From Burkholderia sp. OK233 (lineage in GTDB: Bacteria; Pseudomonadota; Gammaproteobacteria; Burkholderiales; Burkholderiaceae), in NCBI RefSeq assembly GCF_900230185.1, contig NZ_OCSR01000002.1:3844001-3908000 (forward strand): a stretch of DNA of 64,000 nucleotides, written 5' to 3'. This document shows, one piece after another, positions 7,278 to 16,596 of this stretch. Both the position numbers and the translations under genes were made by a program. Numbering within the stretch: position 1 is the stretch's first letter; every line of letters starts with the position of its first letter. The notes under the pieces were generated by a model. That model saw nothing but the letters and a program-made list of their open reading frames with translations. It did not search any database and was not told the DNA's origin.

Positions 7278-8873
7278 ATGTCATCCACGTCCACCCGTCC
7301 CGCACCGCCAGTGCAGTCGTCAGACTCCAAAGGCTCGAAACCCGTCAACCCCGCGTTCGTGCTGGCCACCGCATCGGCAACCTGTGCGCTGATCGTGCTC
7401 GATACCAACGTCGTGGCCGTCTCGTGGCCGTCGATTGCACGCTCGTTTCACGCGAGTTTTGCCGATGTCGAATGGGTGGTCAGCGCGTATATGGTCGCTT
7501 TCGCGTCGTGTCTGCTGCCTGCAGGCGGTCTGGCCGACCGTGTCGGCCGTAAGCGGATGCTGCTGCTCGGGCTCGCGGTGTTCTTTCTGGCGTCGCTCGG
7601 TTGCGGGGCGGCGCCATCGGCGGCCATGTTGAACGTGGCGCGCGCGGTTAAGGGCGTCGGCGCCGCGATGCTGCTCACCGCGGCGCTCGCCGTGATCGCG
7701 AACACCTTCCACGAAGGACCCGCGCGTGTGCGGGCGTGGGCCGTGTGGGGCACCTGCATGGGCCTTGCGACGACGGTGGCGCCCCTCGTCGGCGGCGTGA
7801 TTACGCAATGGCTTGGCTGGCGCTGGATCTTCCTGCTCAATCTGCCTGTGTGCGCAGTACTCGCATGGTGCGCCTCGCGCTCGATTCGCGAGTCGCGCAA
7901 TTCCGAGCCTGGTCCGCTCGATGTCGCTGGCAGCATCCTGTTCGGACTTGCGCTCGCGCTCGGCATCTGGGCGTTGATCGAGGTGCCGGCCGATGGGCTC
8001 GCAAGCTGGGCAACCGGCGTCAGGTTCGCGGCATGCGCGCTGCTGTTTGGCGCTTTCATCCAGGTGCAACGCTCGCGGGCGCATGCAATGGTCGACCTTG
8101 CGCTGTTTCGCCAGCCGCGCTTTGTCGCCGCCATACTCGCAATGTTCGGCTACGCTGCCTGCGCTCAGGTGATGATGACGTTTTTGCCGCTGTATCTGCA
8201 GAACGCGTTCGGCCTGTCCGCGGTGATGGCGGGCGTCAGCATGTTGCCGTTCGCGCTGGCGATGGTGCTCGGGCCGTACATCGGCGCGGCCCTCGCGAGG
8301 CGCTTGTCGGGCATGGCGTTGCTGTCGACCGGGCTGCTGCTGATAGCGGCCGGCAATCTGTTGACGGCGCTGGTCGCCGGCGACGCACGCTATGCGCTGG
8401 TGGCGCTCGGCATGGTCGTAACCGGGCTGGGCGCCGGGATCATGAATGGCGATACACAGAAGGCCATCATGGCGTGCGTGCCGCCGGATCGAACCGGCAT
8501 GGCGTCCGGCATCAGCACGACGACGCGCTTCACGGCCATCGTCACGTCGGTGGGTGTGCTGGGCGCGGTACTCGCGGCCCGCACTCACGCTGCGTTCGTG
8601 GCCGGCACGTCAATGACGCCTGACATCAGCGCTGCGCTCGACGCCGGTTTCATGTCGCGCCTGCTGGCGGGCGATATGGCGCAGGCCACCGCGCATCTGC
8701 CGCCTGCGCTGCGGGCCACGGTGGTGTCGGTTGCGCACGCGAGCTTTGCCAGTGGCTTTGCCGCGGCGCTCTATCTGGCTGCAGCGGCGGCGGCGTCAAT
8801 TGCGGCGGGAATCTGGCTGCTGGGTCGCAGAGGTGAAACTGCACGGGTGCATGGGATTGCGGCGAACGGGTAG
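7278..8873 (+). CDS. MFS multidrug efflux transporter, DHA2 (14-TM) family
   Basis: A 531-aa inner-membrane protein with about 14 membrane segments. The proton-antiporter signatures are readable: LDTNVVAVSWPSI in TM1, GGLADRVGRKRMLLLG (motif A) after TM2, and APLVGGVITQWLGWRWIFLLN (motif C) in TM5. The first about 25 residues are Ser/Pro-rich and cytoplasmic. It is divergent from the LysR gene at 6294-7169, which probably regulates it. Likely substrates are toxic organic compounds, but specificity cannot be read from sequence. Confidence 0.9.
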   Translation: MSSTSTRPAPPVQSSDSKGSKPVNPAFVLATASATCALIVLDTNVVAVSWPSIARSFHASFADVEWVVSAYMVAFASCLLPAGGLADRVGRKRMLLLGLAVFFLASLGCGAAPSAAMLNVARAVKGVGAAMLLTAALAVIANTFHEGPARVRAWAVWGTCMGLATTVAPLVGGVITQWLGWRWIFLLNLPVCAVLAWCASRSIRESRNSEPGPLDVAGSILFGLALALGIWALIEVPADGLASWATGVRFAACALLFGAFIQVQRSRAHAMVDLALFRQPRFVAAILAMFGYAACAQVMMTFLPLYLQNAFGLSAVMAGVSMLPFALAMVLGPYIGAALARRLSGMALLSTGLLLIAAGNLLTALVAGDARYALVALGMVVTGLGAGIMNGDTQKAIMACVPPDRTGMASGISTTTRFTAIVTSVGVLGAVLAARTHAAFVAGTSMTPDISAALDAGFMSRLLAGDMAQATAHLPPALRATVVSVAHASFASGFAAALYLAAAAAASIAAGIWLLGRRGETARVHGIAANG

Positions 8874-9129
8874 CGGCGTAATCGTGCCGTGCGCTTAATC
8901 GATTCATCGCTGCCGGAGCTGAGCGTCGCTCCCCCGACGCCCTGACGTTCACCAGCTAACGCTCTCCCTTCGAAGACGCTCTGCCTTCGAAGCTGCTGGC
9001 GCGACCACGGCCGCCCCATTTTCCGATATCGTGTGCTGCTCGTGCGCGCTCAAACTCAAATCCTGGCGCGCGCTCCTTTCCGGGCCGTTTCCACGACCGG
9101 CTGACCGGGTAACGCATAAGCACAAGAAA

Positions 9130-9609
9130 ATGAGCCATCCGAACACCGAACTGATCGAGCGTTTTTACACCGCGTTCCAGCAACGCGACGCCGGAACGAT
9201 GGCTGCCTGCTATGCCGACGACGTGGTCTTCAGCGATCCGGCCTTTGGCGAGCTGCGTGGCGAAGAGGCCCGCGACATGTGGCGCATGCTGGTGTCGCGT
9301 GCGCAGGATTTCTCGCTGACGTTCGACGGCGTCGAAGCTGACGAGATCAACGGCCGCGCCCACTGGGTAGCCCGTTACACATTCAGTCAGACGGGCCGCA
9401 CGGTGGTGAACAACATCGACGCCCGCTTCGTATTCCGCGAGGGCCGCATCGTCGAACACCGCGATACGTTCGACCTTTGGCGTTGGGCCCGTCAGGCTTT
9501 GGGGATCAAGGGCGCGCTGCTCGGCTGGACACCTTTCGTGCAGGGTGCGATCAGGGCGAAGGCGAGAAAAGGCCTCGACCTCTATCGACGCCGGCAGCGC
9601 CGGGCGTAA
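9130..9609 (+). CDS. NTF2-like/SnoaL-like domain protein
   Basis: A 159-aa single-domain protein. It begins MSHPNTELIERFYTAFQQRDAGTMAACYADDVVFSDPAFGELRG, the standard cone-shaped NTF2-like start, then shows NNIDARFVFREGRIVEHRDTFDLWRWARQALG. The C-terminal tail is basic (KARKGLDLYRRRQRRA). Family members include polyketide cyclases, isomerases and non-enzymatic ligand binders, so no reaction is assigned. No strong ribosome site is seen (AAGAAA only). It is transcribed alone between the MFS gene and the prolyl-hydroxylase gene. Confidence 0.85.
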   Translation: MSHPNTELIERFYTAFQQRDAGTMAACYADDVVFSDPAFGELRGEEARDMWRMLVSRAQDFSLTFDGVEADEINGRAHWVARYTFSQTGRTVVNNIDARFVFREGRIVEHRDTFDLWRWARQALGIKGALLGWTPFVQGAIRAKARKGLDLYRRRQRRA

Positions 9610-9718
9610 CGGGGCAACCCTAGGTCAACCCGGGGTCAGCCCGGCGCATTCCACCCAGTCTTGCCATGAATCGGCCAGTTGATGCAGTATTTCGTGATAT
9701 CGACAAGCGGGGAGTTCT

Positions 9719-10600
9719 ATGCCGGTAGTGGATGCGTCATGGGAAGCGTGGCTGAGCAGCAACGTAGCGCGCGGTTGCAGCATCGACTCGATGATCGACG
9801 CGATGGTGCAAGCCGGTTTCGCCACGGAAGCCGCGCGCGCGGAGGTGCACAAAGCGCTCGGCATGAATCCGGCGGACGCAGCAGCCGTCCCGGCGGCCGT
9901 GGCGACCGAAGCCACCCTGGTCAAAACCGCGCCACCAACATACCAATACGACGAGTCGCCCGTTGCGCGCGGTAATGTGATCCGTGCGCACGATCGCGAC
10001 GTCCGCGTGTTGATGCGCTGCGAGCGGCCCCAGGTGATTGTGTTCGCGGATGTGCTTTCGCCTGACGAATGCGACGAGATGATCGAGCGCTCGCGTCATC
10101 GGCTGAAACGCTCAACCACGGTCAATCCCGCGACCGGCAAGGAAGACGTGATCCGCAACCGCACCAGCGAAGGCATCTGGTACCAGCGCGGGGAAGACGC
10201 GTTTATCGAAAAGATGGACCGACGCATCTCGAGTCTGATGAACTGGCCGGTTGAAAACGGTGAGGGGCTGCAGATTCTGCATTACGGCACGACTGGCGAA
10301 TATCGCCCGCACTTCGATTATTTCCCGCCCGATCAGCCCGGCAGCGCGGTGCATACCGCCCAGGGCGGCCAGCGCGTGTCGACTCTGGTGATCTATCTGA
10401 ACGACGTGCCTGACGGCGGCGAGACGATCTTCCCGGAAGCGGGCATGTCGGTCGCGGCAGTCAAGGGTGGCGCGGTGTATTTCCGCTATATGAACGGCCA
10501 GCGTCAACTCGATCCGCTGACCTTGCACGGCGGCGCGCCGGTGCTCGGCGGCGACAAATGGATCATGACGAAGTGGATGCGCGAGCGCGCCTACGGCTGA
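9719..10600 (+). CDS. 2-oxoglutarate/Fe(II) dioxygenase, prolyl 4-hydroxylase family
   Basis: A 293-aa enzyme. The iron facial triad is readable as YRPHFDYF (H198, D200) and LTLHGGAPVL (H270), with K280 (GGDKWIMTKWMRE) as the 2-oxoglutarate-binding lysine. The region from about residue 100 (CERPQVIVFADVLSPDECDEMIE) to the end is the P4H catalytic domain. The first about 80 residues contain a helical UBA-like segment (SIDSMIDAMVQAGFATEAARAEVHKALG). GGGGAG 5 bases before ATG supports the start. In bacteria such enzymes hydroxylate Pro in proteins or peptides; the target is unknown here. Confidence 0.9.
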   Translation: MPVVDASWEAWLSSNVARGCSIDSMIDAMVQAGFATEAARAEVHKALGMNPADAAAVPAAVATEATLVKTAPPTYQYDESPVARGNVIRAHDRDVRVLMRCERPQVIVFADVLSPDECDEMIERSRHRLKRSTTVNPATGKEDVIRNRTSEGIWYQRGEDAFIEKMDRRISSLMNWPVENGEGLQILHYGTTGEYRPHFDYFPPDQPGSAVHTAQGGQRVSTLVIYLNDVPDGGETIFPEAGMSVAAVKGGAVYFRYMNGQRQLDPLTLHGGAPVLGGDKWIMTKWMRERAYG

Positions 10601-10608
10601 GGCGCGTA

Positions 10609-11253
10609 CTATTCGGCCGCGTGCCGTGCGGCGGTTTTCCCCGCCGCGCCGGCTGACAGTTGCTTCAATGCGCTGCGCGCGCCGACGCAGCCCATGCGCA
10701 TGATCATCAGGCCGATCGCCGCGCCTGCCACGTGGTCGAGCATCGGCATGCCGGCTATGCTGCCGGCCACCCCCAGAGTCGCGACCAGCGCCGACACCGC
10801 ATCCATTCGCGCGTGCCATGCACTTGCCAGCAGAATCGCCGAGCCGGCGCGCTGGCCTTCGGCGCGCATGTAGCGGAACAGCGCTTCCTTGGCGATCGTG
10901 ACGAAGCCGGTGACGGCGAGCGCGCCAACTTGCATCGTCGTGCTGCCGCTCAACGTGGCGGTTTGCCCGATGCTGTGCCAGAGCATTTCGCCCGCCGTGA
11001 CAATCAGCAAGGCGGCGATGAAGAGGGCTGCCGCGGCCTGCACGGTGTTGCCGTCCCCATCACGCGGCGCTGCATTCAGGTGTTTCGAGCTGAGATACAG
11101 CACGATGAGCACGACGCCGTCGGCGGCCAGGTCGCTCAAGGTGTGGACGCCGTCCGCGAACAGCCCATCCGAATGCGCTGTCAGGCCGACGGCAATCTGC
11201 AGCGCCATGAGAAAGGCGTTGAGCAGTGCGCTGGCGGAGGCGGCTTTAAGCAA
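10609..11253 (-). CDS. Short cation diffusion facilitator (CDF) metal transporter
   Basis: A 214-aa inner-membrane protein. It covers the six-TM part of the CDF family with two HxxxD metal motifs: HTLSD (H37, D41) in TM2 and HARMD in TM5. These are typical of Zn/Co/Ni exporters. The usual C-terminal cytoplasmic metal-sensing domain, about 80 residues, is missing and the protein ends soon after TM6. The start is a TTG with AAAGG 8 bases upstream; no ATG is available before an upstream in-frame stop. It converges on the prolyl-hydroxylase gene with 8 bases between stops. It could be a functional minimal CDF or a truncated one. Confidence 0.75.
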   Translation of the reverse strand: MLKAASASALLNAFLMALQIAVGLTAHSDGLFADGVHTLSDLAADGVVLIVLYLSSKHLNAAPRDGDGNTVQAAAALFIAALLIVTAGEMLWHSIGQTATLSGSTTMQVGALAVTGFVTIAKEALFRYMRAEGQRAGSAILLASAWHARMDAVSALVATLGVAGSIAGMPMLDHVAGAAIGLMIMRMGCVGARSALKQLSAGAAGKTAARHAAE

Positions 11254-11695
11254 GGCGGCCGCCTTTTGTGGCGCGGCTGTGGCTGTCGCTGTCGCGCACG
11301 GAAGGCTGTGGCATCGGGTCGGGACGGGTTATGTTGTCGCAGAAAAGTACCCGTCCAACGTGGCGCGCCGATGACAGTGCTGCAACGGCCGCCGGCGATC
11401 AGGCCCAGCTCGTCCATCCGGGCTTAGGCGAGCAGGGAGCCCGGTCTGCGCGTGCTGCGCCAACCGGCGGCCCCGTCACCAGCCACCCGCGCTTCGCTCA
11501 AGCTGTCTTGTAAACGTGCGGGTTGTGCACTTCCATATAACGCTCCGGCTGCTCGAAATCGTCAGATCGTTTGCTTGCACCGCGCATCTCCGCTTGTTTC
11601 TGATCAGGCAATCAAAGGATGCGGCGCCGGTTGCGCGCTGCGCCGCTGCTTCAACTCCGCTTCAAAGCCTTCCATCCTTCCAGCCCGCTGCGAGG
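11254..11695. other. Intergenic region without recognised gene
   Basis: 442 bases between the CDF start and the stop of the next MFS gene. No frame here shows convincing coding character or a family signature. It probably holds the CDF promoter and the end of the MFS transcript. No clear terminator hairpin was seen. Confidence 0.5.
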
Positions 11696-13132
11696 TCAAC
11701 CCTTCGCCGGATCTTCGGTGGCGCGCGAACCGCCGCCGATGCTCTGTCCGGCGTCGCGTGCGAGGCCCAGGTAGCCGGTCACGGACACCAGTGTCAGCAC
11801 GCCGGCAAACAGAAACGCGAGGCGGAAATCGTCCAGGGTGAATACACGGCCCGTCGTCTCGCCGTTGAAGAACGCTGCCGCACGCAGCGAGACGGCGCCG
11901 AAGGCGATGCCCAAACCGATCGTCATCTGGGCGGCGGCGCTCCATAGCGTGCTCGCCGCGCTCATCTGCGGCTGTGCGACGTCGGCATAGGCGAGGGTGG
12001 CAAGCGTCGAGAATTGCATCGAGCGCGCCACGCCGTAGATGAAGACGACGAACAGCACCAGCCCAAGCGGCACGTTCGGCGTCAAGAGCCCGCAGGCAAT
12101 GATGAAAATACCGGCCACCGCCACGTCGATAATCGACACCATCCGGAAACCGTAGCGTTGCAGGATGCGGGTGGTCAGCGCCTTCATGCCGAGATTGCCG
12201 AGCGCGCTCGCGAGCAACAACAGGCCCGACTTGAACGCCGACAACCCGAAACCGACCTGGAACAGCAGCGGCATCAGATACGGCACCGCGCCAATGCCGA
12301 TTCGGGTGAACGAGCCCGTCACCACCGTCACGGAAAAAGTCGGGATTTTCAGCGTGGATACGTCGATCAGTGGATGCGGGTGACGCTTCGCATGCTGGAA
12401 CGCCACCACGCCCATCAGCAATCCGCCGACGATGAACGCGCCAGCCACCCGGGGATTTTCGCCGGGCTGGCTCGCCAGTTCAGCGCCATACAGAATTGCC
12501 GTCAGCGTCGTGGCGCTCAGCAGCAGGCCGACGACGTCGAGCGGCTTGCGTTCGGTGCCACGCAGATTCGGCACCAGCGCGAGCGCAACGGCCATCGCTG
12601 CCAGACCGAACGGCACGTTCAGCAAAAAGATCCAGCGCCAGGACGCATAGGTGGTGATGAAGCCGCCCACCGGCGGTCCAACCACCGGCGCGGCGATGGC
12701 CGGCCAGGTGATGGTCGAGATCGCCTGCATCATCCGGCTCTTTTCCGTGCTGCGGACCACGATCAAACGGCCCACCGGCACCATCATCGCGCCGCCCATG
12801 CCTTGCAGCAGCCGCGCGGCCGTAAATTCGGTCACGTTCTGCGACAGGCCGCACAACACCGAAGCCACCGTGAATACGCCGATCGCGCTGAAGAACACGG
12901 TGCGCGAGCCGCAGCGGTCGGCGACCCAGCCGCTCACCGGGATGAAAATCGCCAGCGCCAGCATGTAGGCCGTCATGCCTAGACTCAGGCTGTTCGGCCC
13001 GACGCCGAACGAGTGCGCCATCTGCGGCAAGGCAGTGGCGATCACCGTGGTGTCGAGGTACTCCATGAAGAAGGTGGCCGCGACGATGTACGGCAGCCAG
13101 CCGACATGTGAATTGCGTGCGCCGCCGGTCAT
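11696..13132 (-). CDS. MFS efflux transporter, DHA2/EmrB-like
   Basis: A 478-aa inner-membrane protein with about 14 membrane segments. Signatures are YLDTTVIATALPQMAHSFG (TM1), SGWVADRCGSRTVFFSAIG (motif A), GMGGAMMVPVGRLIVVRST and VVGPPVGGFITTYASWRWIFLLNVPFG (motif C). It resembles HsrA/EmrB-type drug:H+ antiporters. It stands alone, with a 266-bp gap on its upstream side and a 442-bp gap on its downstream side. No dedicated membrane-fusion partner is adjacent, so it may act without a tripartite complex. Confidence 0.9.
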   Translation of the reverse strand: MTGGARNSHVGWLPYIVAATFFMEYLDTTVIATALPQMAHSFGVGPNSLSLGMTAYMLALAIFIPVSGWVADRCGSRTVFFSAIGVFTVASVLCGLSQNVTEFTAARLLQGMGGAMMVPVGRLIVVRSTEKSRMMQAISTITWPAIAAPVVGPPVGGFITTYASWRWIFLLNVPFGLAAMAVALALVPNLRGTERKPLDVVGLLLSATTLTAILYGAELASQPGENPRVAGAFIVGGLLMGVVAFQHAKRHPHPLIDVSTLKIPTFSVTVVTGSFTRIGIGAVPYLMPLLFQVGFGLSAFKSGLLLLASALGNLGMKALTTRILQRYGFRMVSIIDVAVAGIFIIACGLLTPNVPLGLVLFVVFIYGVARSMQFSTLATLAYADVAQPQMSAASTLWSAAAQMTIGLGIAFGAVSLRAAAFFNGETTGRVFTLDDFRLAFLFAGVLTLVSVTGYLGLARDAGQSIGGGSRATEDPAKG

Positions 13133-13398
13133 TGCGCCGACCTCGACACCTTGCCGTTGCGTGTGGATTCGATGGCGCCTTTAGCGTGCCGGCATGTCCC
13201 GCGCGATTGTGTTGACTTCATGTTCTTGCGACAACCTTTCGAAAACGTGTTTCCGGCATCCCTCGATGAACGGGCAGCGAGGTCGCGGCCTGTCTGGCGT
13301 CAGCCAGCTCTGCATCGTAACGCAACAAGCCGCTGCAGACAGCGGCGCGCCAGGCCAACGTGGCGAGGACCGCGCCGGAAACACGGCTTTCTTGCCGC

Positions 13399-14280
13399 TC
13401 AGTCCTTCGCCGCGTATTCGCGATCGAGCTTGTCGTACAGCGGTTTGTTCACAAGGCGCTGGCGTTCGCTGAACGGCGCGACGAGGGATGCGTCTTCATC
13501 GAGACGCCCATTGCTCTTCAACGTGCCGAGCGCGCGCTGCATGCCGAGCACCGCGCCTTGCAGCGCCGCGTTCGCGTACAGGACGATGCCGTAGCCGAGC
13601 TTGGCGAGCGCGTCACGCGATTGCACCGGTGTCTTGCCGCCGATCACGATGTTGATCAATTGCGGCGTGTCGAACAGCGACGGCAACCGTTCGATGTCGG
13701 CGAGCGATTCAGTCGCTTCGATAAACAGAATATCGGCGCCGGCTTCGATGAAGCGATGGCCACGCTCGATCGCGTCTTCAATGCCGTGGACCGCTGCCGA
13801 ATCGGTGCGCGCCATGATCTGCAGGTTGCCGTCTTCGCGGGCGTCGACGGCGGCGCGGATCTTGCCGACCATCTCGCTCGTGCTGACGACTTCCTTCCCG
13901 GAGAAGTGGCCGCATTTCTTCGGCATGATCTGGTCTTCGAACTGGATCACGTCGGCGCCGCTGCGCTCGAGCACGCGCACGGTCTGGCGCACGTTCAGCG
14001 CGTTGCCGAAGCCGGTGTCGGCGTCGACGATCAGCGGCAGCGCCACCGCGTCGCGAATCCGCGCGCAATGCTCGGCGACTTCGGCGAGACCGATGAAGCC
14101 GAGATCGGGCAGCCCGAGTGACATATTCGTGACCCCTGCGCCCGTGATGTAGATCGCCTCGAAACCCGCGTCTTCAATCACCCGCGCGCTCATGGCGTTG
14201 AAGGCGCCCGGCACGAGCAGGCCCTGGCGTTGGTTGACTTTGGCGCGGAACGCGGCGCGGCGATTAGCGGAAGTGCTCAT
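13399..14280 (-). CDS. PEP mutase / isocitrate lyase family enzyme
   Basis: A 293-aa TIM-barrel enzyme. Conserved features are FNAMSARVIEDAGFEAIYITGAG near the start, DADTGFGNALN (Mg-binding DxDxG), QFEDQIMPKKCGHFSGK (catalytic loop with K-K-C-G-H) and MARTDSAAVHGIEDAIERG. This loop is typical of 2-methylisocitrate-lyase-like C-C lyases and oxaloacetate decarboxylases of the superfamily. GGAG 10 bases before the ATG at 14280 fixes the start. A sigma-54 promoter lies 50 bases upstream, and the divergent gene encodes a PrpR-like activator, so expression is probably induced by a short-chain acid metabolite. The exact substrate is not assigned. Confidence 0.85.
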   Translation of the reverse strand: MSTSANRRAAFRAKVNQRQGLLVPGAFNAMSARVIEDAGFEAIYITGAGVTNMSLGLPDLGFIGLAEVAEHCARIRDAVALPLIVDADTGFGNALNVRQTVRVLERSGADVIQFEDQIMPKKCGHFSGKEVVSTSEMVGKIRAAVDAREDGNLQIMARTDSAAVHGIEDAIERGHRFIEAGADILFIEATESLADIERLPSLFDTPQLINIVIGGKTPVQSRDALAKLGYGIVLYANAALQGAVLGMQRALGTLKSNGRLDEDASLVAPFSERQRLVNKPLYDKLDREYAAKD

Positions 14281-14330
14281 GACAGTGTTTCTCCAGATGG
14301 GAAGTGGGTGATAGAACGCTGAGCTGAATT

Positions 14331-14346
14331 TGCAGGAAGCATGCCA
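14331..14346 (-). promoter_or_regulatory. Sigma-54 (-24/-12) promoter of the PEP mutase-family gene
   Basis: On the reverse strand the sequence TGGCATGCTTCCTGC matches the sigma-54 consensus TGGCACGNNNNTTGC at all but two positions, with the invariant GG and GC at the right spacing. Transcription would start near 14319, giving a leader of about 39 bases. The divergent gene encodes a sigma-54 activator, which supports the call. Confidence 0.8.
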
Positions 14347-14433
14347 TTTGCCGCTTTTCATGATTTGTGCCGGACAATCAAAAGCTTAGGCGGAAAGGGG
14401 GCGTGCAGCAGTTCATGGCAGAATAGCCAATGT

Positions 14434-14457
14434 GTTCCATGAAACGTTTCATGGAAC
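14434..14457. promoter_or_regulatory. 24-bp perfect palindrome, probable activator-binding site
   Basis: The half-site GTTCCATGAAAC is followed directly by its exact reverse complement. The site is about 88-111 bases upstream of the -24 element of the sigma-54 promoter, a usual distance for an enhancer-type site. It is also 27 bases before the GTG chosen for the PrpR-like gene, so it may mediate autoregulation too. Confidence 0.75.
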
Positions 14458-14483
14458 GTTCCAGCTACGAGCGGAGCGTCGCA

Positions 14484-16448
14484 GTGTCTACTTTCACGTC
14501 GTCCCTTGCCAATTCCTATCCCGGCCGCCCAGGCGTCGCCCTGGTCAGTATCAGCCGGTTGCAATCGCTTTGCGAGACGGTCGCGCCTCGTTACACCGGG
14601 CGGGCCAGGTTCTTTTCGGTGCGGGAAGGCTACGGCGCCGCCGTTACGGCCTTGCAGGCCTATGTGGATGCGGGCTCGGTCGATGTCGTGCTGGCAGCCG
14701 GATCGAACGGCGCCTACCTGCGCGACAATCTGAGCGTGCCGGTGGTAATGGTCAAGGTGAACGGTTTCGACGTGTTGAGCGCGATCACCCGCGCCACGAC
14801 GACCTGGCCCGGCGCAAAGATCGGTCTTGTCCTGCACGAAACCATCTCGCACGAACTCGCGGACCTGAGCGCGTGGCTGAATGTCGGCCTGAAACAGCGC
14901 GCCTACCGTTCGATCGATGAAGTGCGGCTCGCGGTCGCGGGCCTCGCAGCGGAGGGCTGCAGCGTCATCATCGGCCCCGGCATGGCCTGCGATTTTGCCC
15001 AGCAGGCCGGCCTGGAGAGCGTCTTCCTGTACTCGCTGGGCGCGGTCGAAGAAGCGTTCGAGCGCTCGGTCGAGCTGGCGCGCGTGAGTCGTCAGAAGGA
15101 ATCGAAGCGGGTACGCCTGAACACGATCGTCGCCCATCTGCGCGACGGCGTGGCCGCCTTCGACGACGCCGGTCAGCTCGAAGCAGTCAATCCGGCCATG
15201 CTCGATCTGCTCGGCCTCGACCGCGAACAGGACGTCCCGGCGCAATTGACGCGCGCTGTCGGCCCGTTACTGCGCGAGACGCTTGAGCATGACATGCCGG
15301 TCGAGGAGCGTATCGAACAGATCGGCGGCCGCGCGCTGATCGTCAACTGCGTGCCGATCCTGGAGCAGGGCTTGCGTTCGGGCTCGGTGGTCACGGTGCA
15401 GGACGCGCTGGTCGCGCAGCGGATTGACCGCTCGCTGCGTACCAGCCAGCGGCCGAAGCATCTGGTCGCGCGGCACCATCTGGACGATCTGGTCGGCAGT
15501 TCGGCGGCGCTCGAGCGGGTGCGGCGGCTCGCGCGCGCGGGCGCGGCTCACGACGCCACTGTGCTGCTGAGCGGCGAAAGCGGCACCGGTAAGGAACTGG
15601 TCGCGCAGGGCATCCACAATGCCAGCCGGCGGCGCGGCAATCCGTTTGTCGCCTTCAATTGCGCGGCGCTCCCTGAAGGGCTGATCGAGAGCGAACTGTT
15701 CGGTCACGAGGAAGGCGCGTTCACCGGCGCGCGCCGGGGCGGCAAGCCCGGGCTCTTCGAAATCGCCCACACTGGGACGATCTTCCTCGACGAAATCGGC
15801 GAGATGCCGGCGGCGCTGCAAAGCCGGCTGCTGCGGGTATTGCAGGAGCGTGAAGTCATGAAGCTCGGCTCCGGGCGCGCGACCCCCGTCGACGTGCGGG
15901 TGATTGCCGCCACGCATCGCGATCTGCACGCGCTGGTCGAGCAGGGGGCGTTTCGCGCGGACCTGTATTTTCGGCTGAATCTGCTTCAGATAGAATTGCC
16001 GCCGCTGCGCGAAAGGCGCGGCGATGTCGCGCAACTGGCGCGGCATTTGTTGAACCGCAGCGCGCTCCAGTATGGGCTGTCGGGTGCTGCGCTCGAGCGG
16101 GTGCTGGCGTTCCTCGCGCCCTTGTTCGAGCACTATGCGTGGCCCGGCAATGTGCGGGAACTGGAAAATCTGCTGGCGCGCGCCGCGATTTACCTGAGCG
16201 ATTCGGCTGGCGAGGGCTGGCAGGACCTGCAGGCGGTGTTTCCGGAGTTCGGGCGGATGCGGCAGACGGCCGCGGACGTGCATGGCGCCATGGCTCCCGC
16301 CCGCGCCGTCGGCGACGCCTCGGGCCGTCGCTCACCCACCCGCGAGGATGTCGTACGCGCTCTCGAACAGGCTGCCGGCAATCGCGCTGCAGCAAGCCGG
16401 GCGTTGGGAATCGGCCGCACGACCCTCTGGCGGCTCATGAGAGACTGA
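14484..16448 (+). CDS. PrpR-like sigma-54-dependent transcriptional activator
   Basis: A 654-aa enhancer-binding protein. Residues about 10-170 are the PrpR N-terminal sensory domain (RPGVALVSISRLQSL, SVDVVLAAGSNGAYLR). A PAS-like linker follows (VRLNTIVAHLRDGVAAFDDAGQLEAVNPAML). Next is the AAA+ domain with GESGTGKE (Walker A), EEGAFTGA (sigma-54 contact) and GTIFLDEIGEM (Walker B). A C-terminal Fis-type HTH (RAAASRALGIGRTTLWRLMRD) completes it. GTG 14484 is preferred over upstream ATGs because it has GGAG 7 bases before it and the ATGs lie inside a 24-bp palindrome. It probably activates the divergent PEP mutase-family gene; no prpBCD operon is nearby. Confidence 0.9.
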   Translation: MSTFTSSLANSYPGRPGVALVSISRLQSLCETVAPRYTGRARFFSVREGYGAAVTALQAYVDAGSVDVVLAAGSNGAYLRDNLSVPVVMVKVNGFDVLSAITRATTTWPGAKIGLVLHETISHELADLSAWLNVGLKQRAYRSIDEVRLAVAGLAAEGCSVIIGPGMACDFAQQAGLESVFLYSLGAVEEAFERSVELARVSRQKESKRVRLNTIVAHLRDGVAAFDDAGQLEAVNPAMLDLLGLDREQDVPAQLTRAVGPLLRETLEHDMPVEERIEQIGGRALIVNCVPILEQGLRSGSVVTVQDALVAQRIDRSLRTSQRPKHLVARHHLDDLVGSSAALERVRRLARAGAAHDATVLLSGESGTGKELVAQGIHNASRRRGNPFVAFNCAALPEGLIESELFGHEEGAFTGARRGGKPGLFEIAHTGTIFLDEIGEMPAALQSRLLRVLQEREVMKLGSGRATPVDVRVIAATHRDLHALVEQGAFRADLYFRLNLLQIELPPLRERRGDVAQLARHLLNRSALQYGLSGAALERVLAFLAPLFEHYAWPGNVRELENLLARAAIYLSDSAGEGWQDLQAVFPEFGRMRQTAADVHGAMAPARAVGDASGRRSPTREDVVRALEQAAGNRAAASRALGIGRTTLWRLMRD

Positions 16449-16491
16449 CCCGACGATTGGTGCGACGCAATAGTCGCCGGTTGCCAGTCAA

Positions 16492-16506
16492 ATAGTAATA
16501 AACTAT
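16492..16506. promoter_or_regulatory. OxyR-like half-site upstream of ahpC
   Basis: ATAG-N7-CTAT matches the OxyR tetranucleotide-pair spacing; the second half expected 7 bases further on is degenerate. It lies 90 bases before the ahpC start, within an AT-rich stretch. Peroxide induction by OxyR would fit known ahpC control in related bacteria, but this is inferred. Confidence 0.5.
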
Positions 16507-16596
16507 CGAAATAATTTAAACACACCGCTTTACCTATTAAGTAACGTCTGACATACTGACTCCACTTTCCAACCACTCCGAAAGAGGACTCAGTAA

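Noticed and set aside
7320..8588. 422-codon reverse frame opposite the MFS gene
   Set aside because: Very Arg/Gln/His-rich and without motifs; it is the mirror of a clear transporter gene.
14430..14455. ATG starts at 14430, 14439 and 14451 for the PrpR-like gene
   Set aside because: They lie within or at the edge of a 24-bp perfect palindrome and have no ribosome site, whereas GTG 14484 has GGAG at a proper distance.
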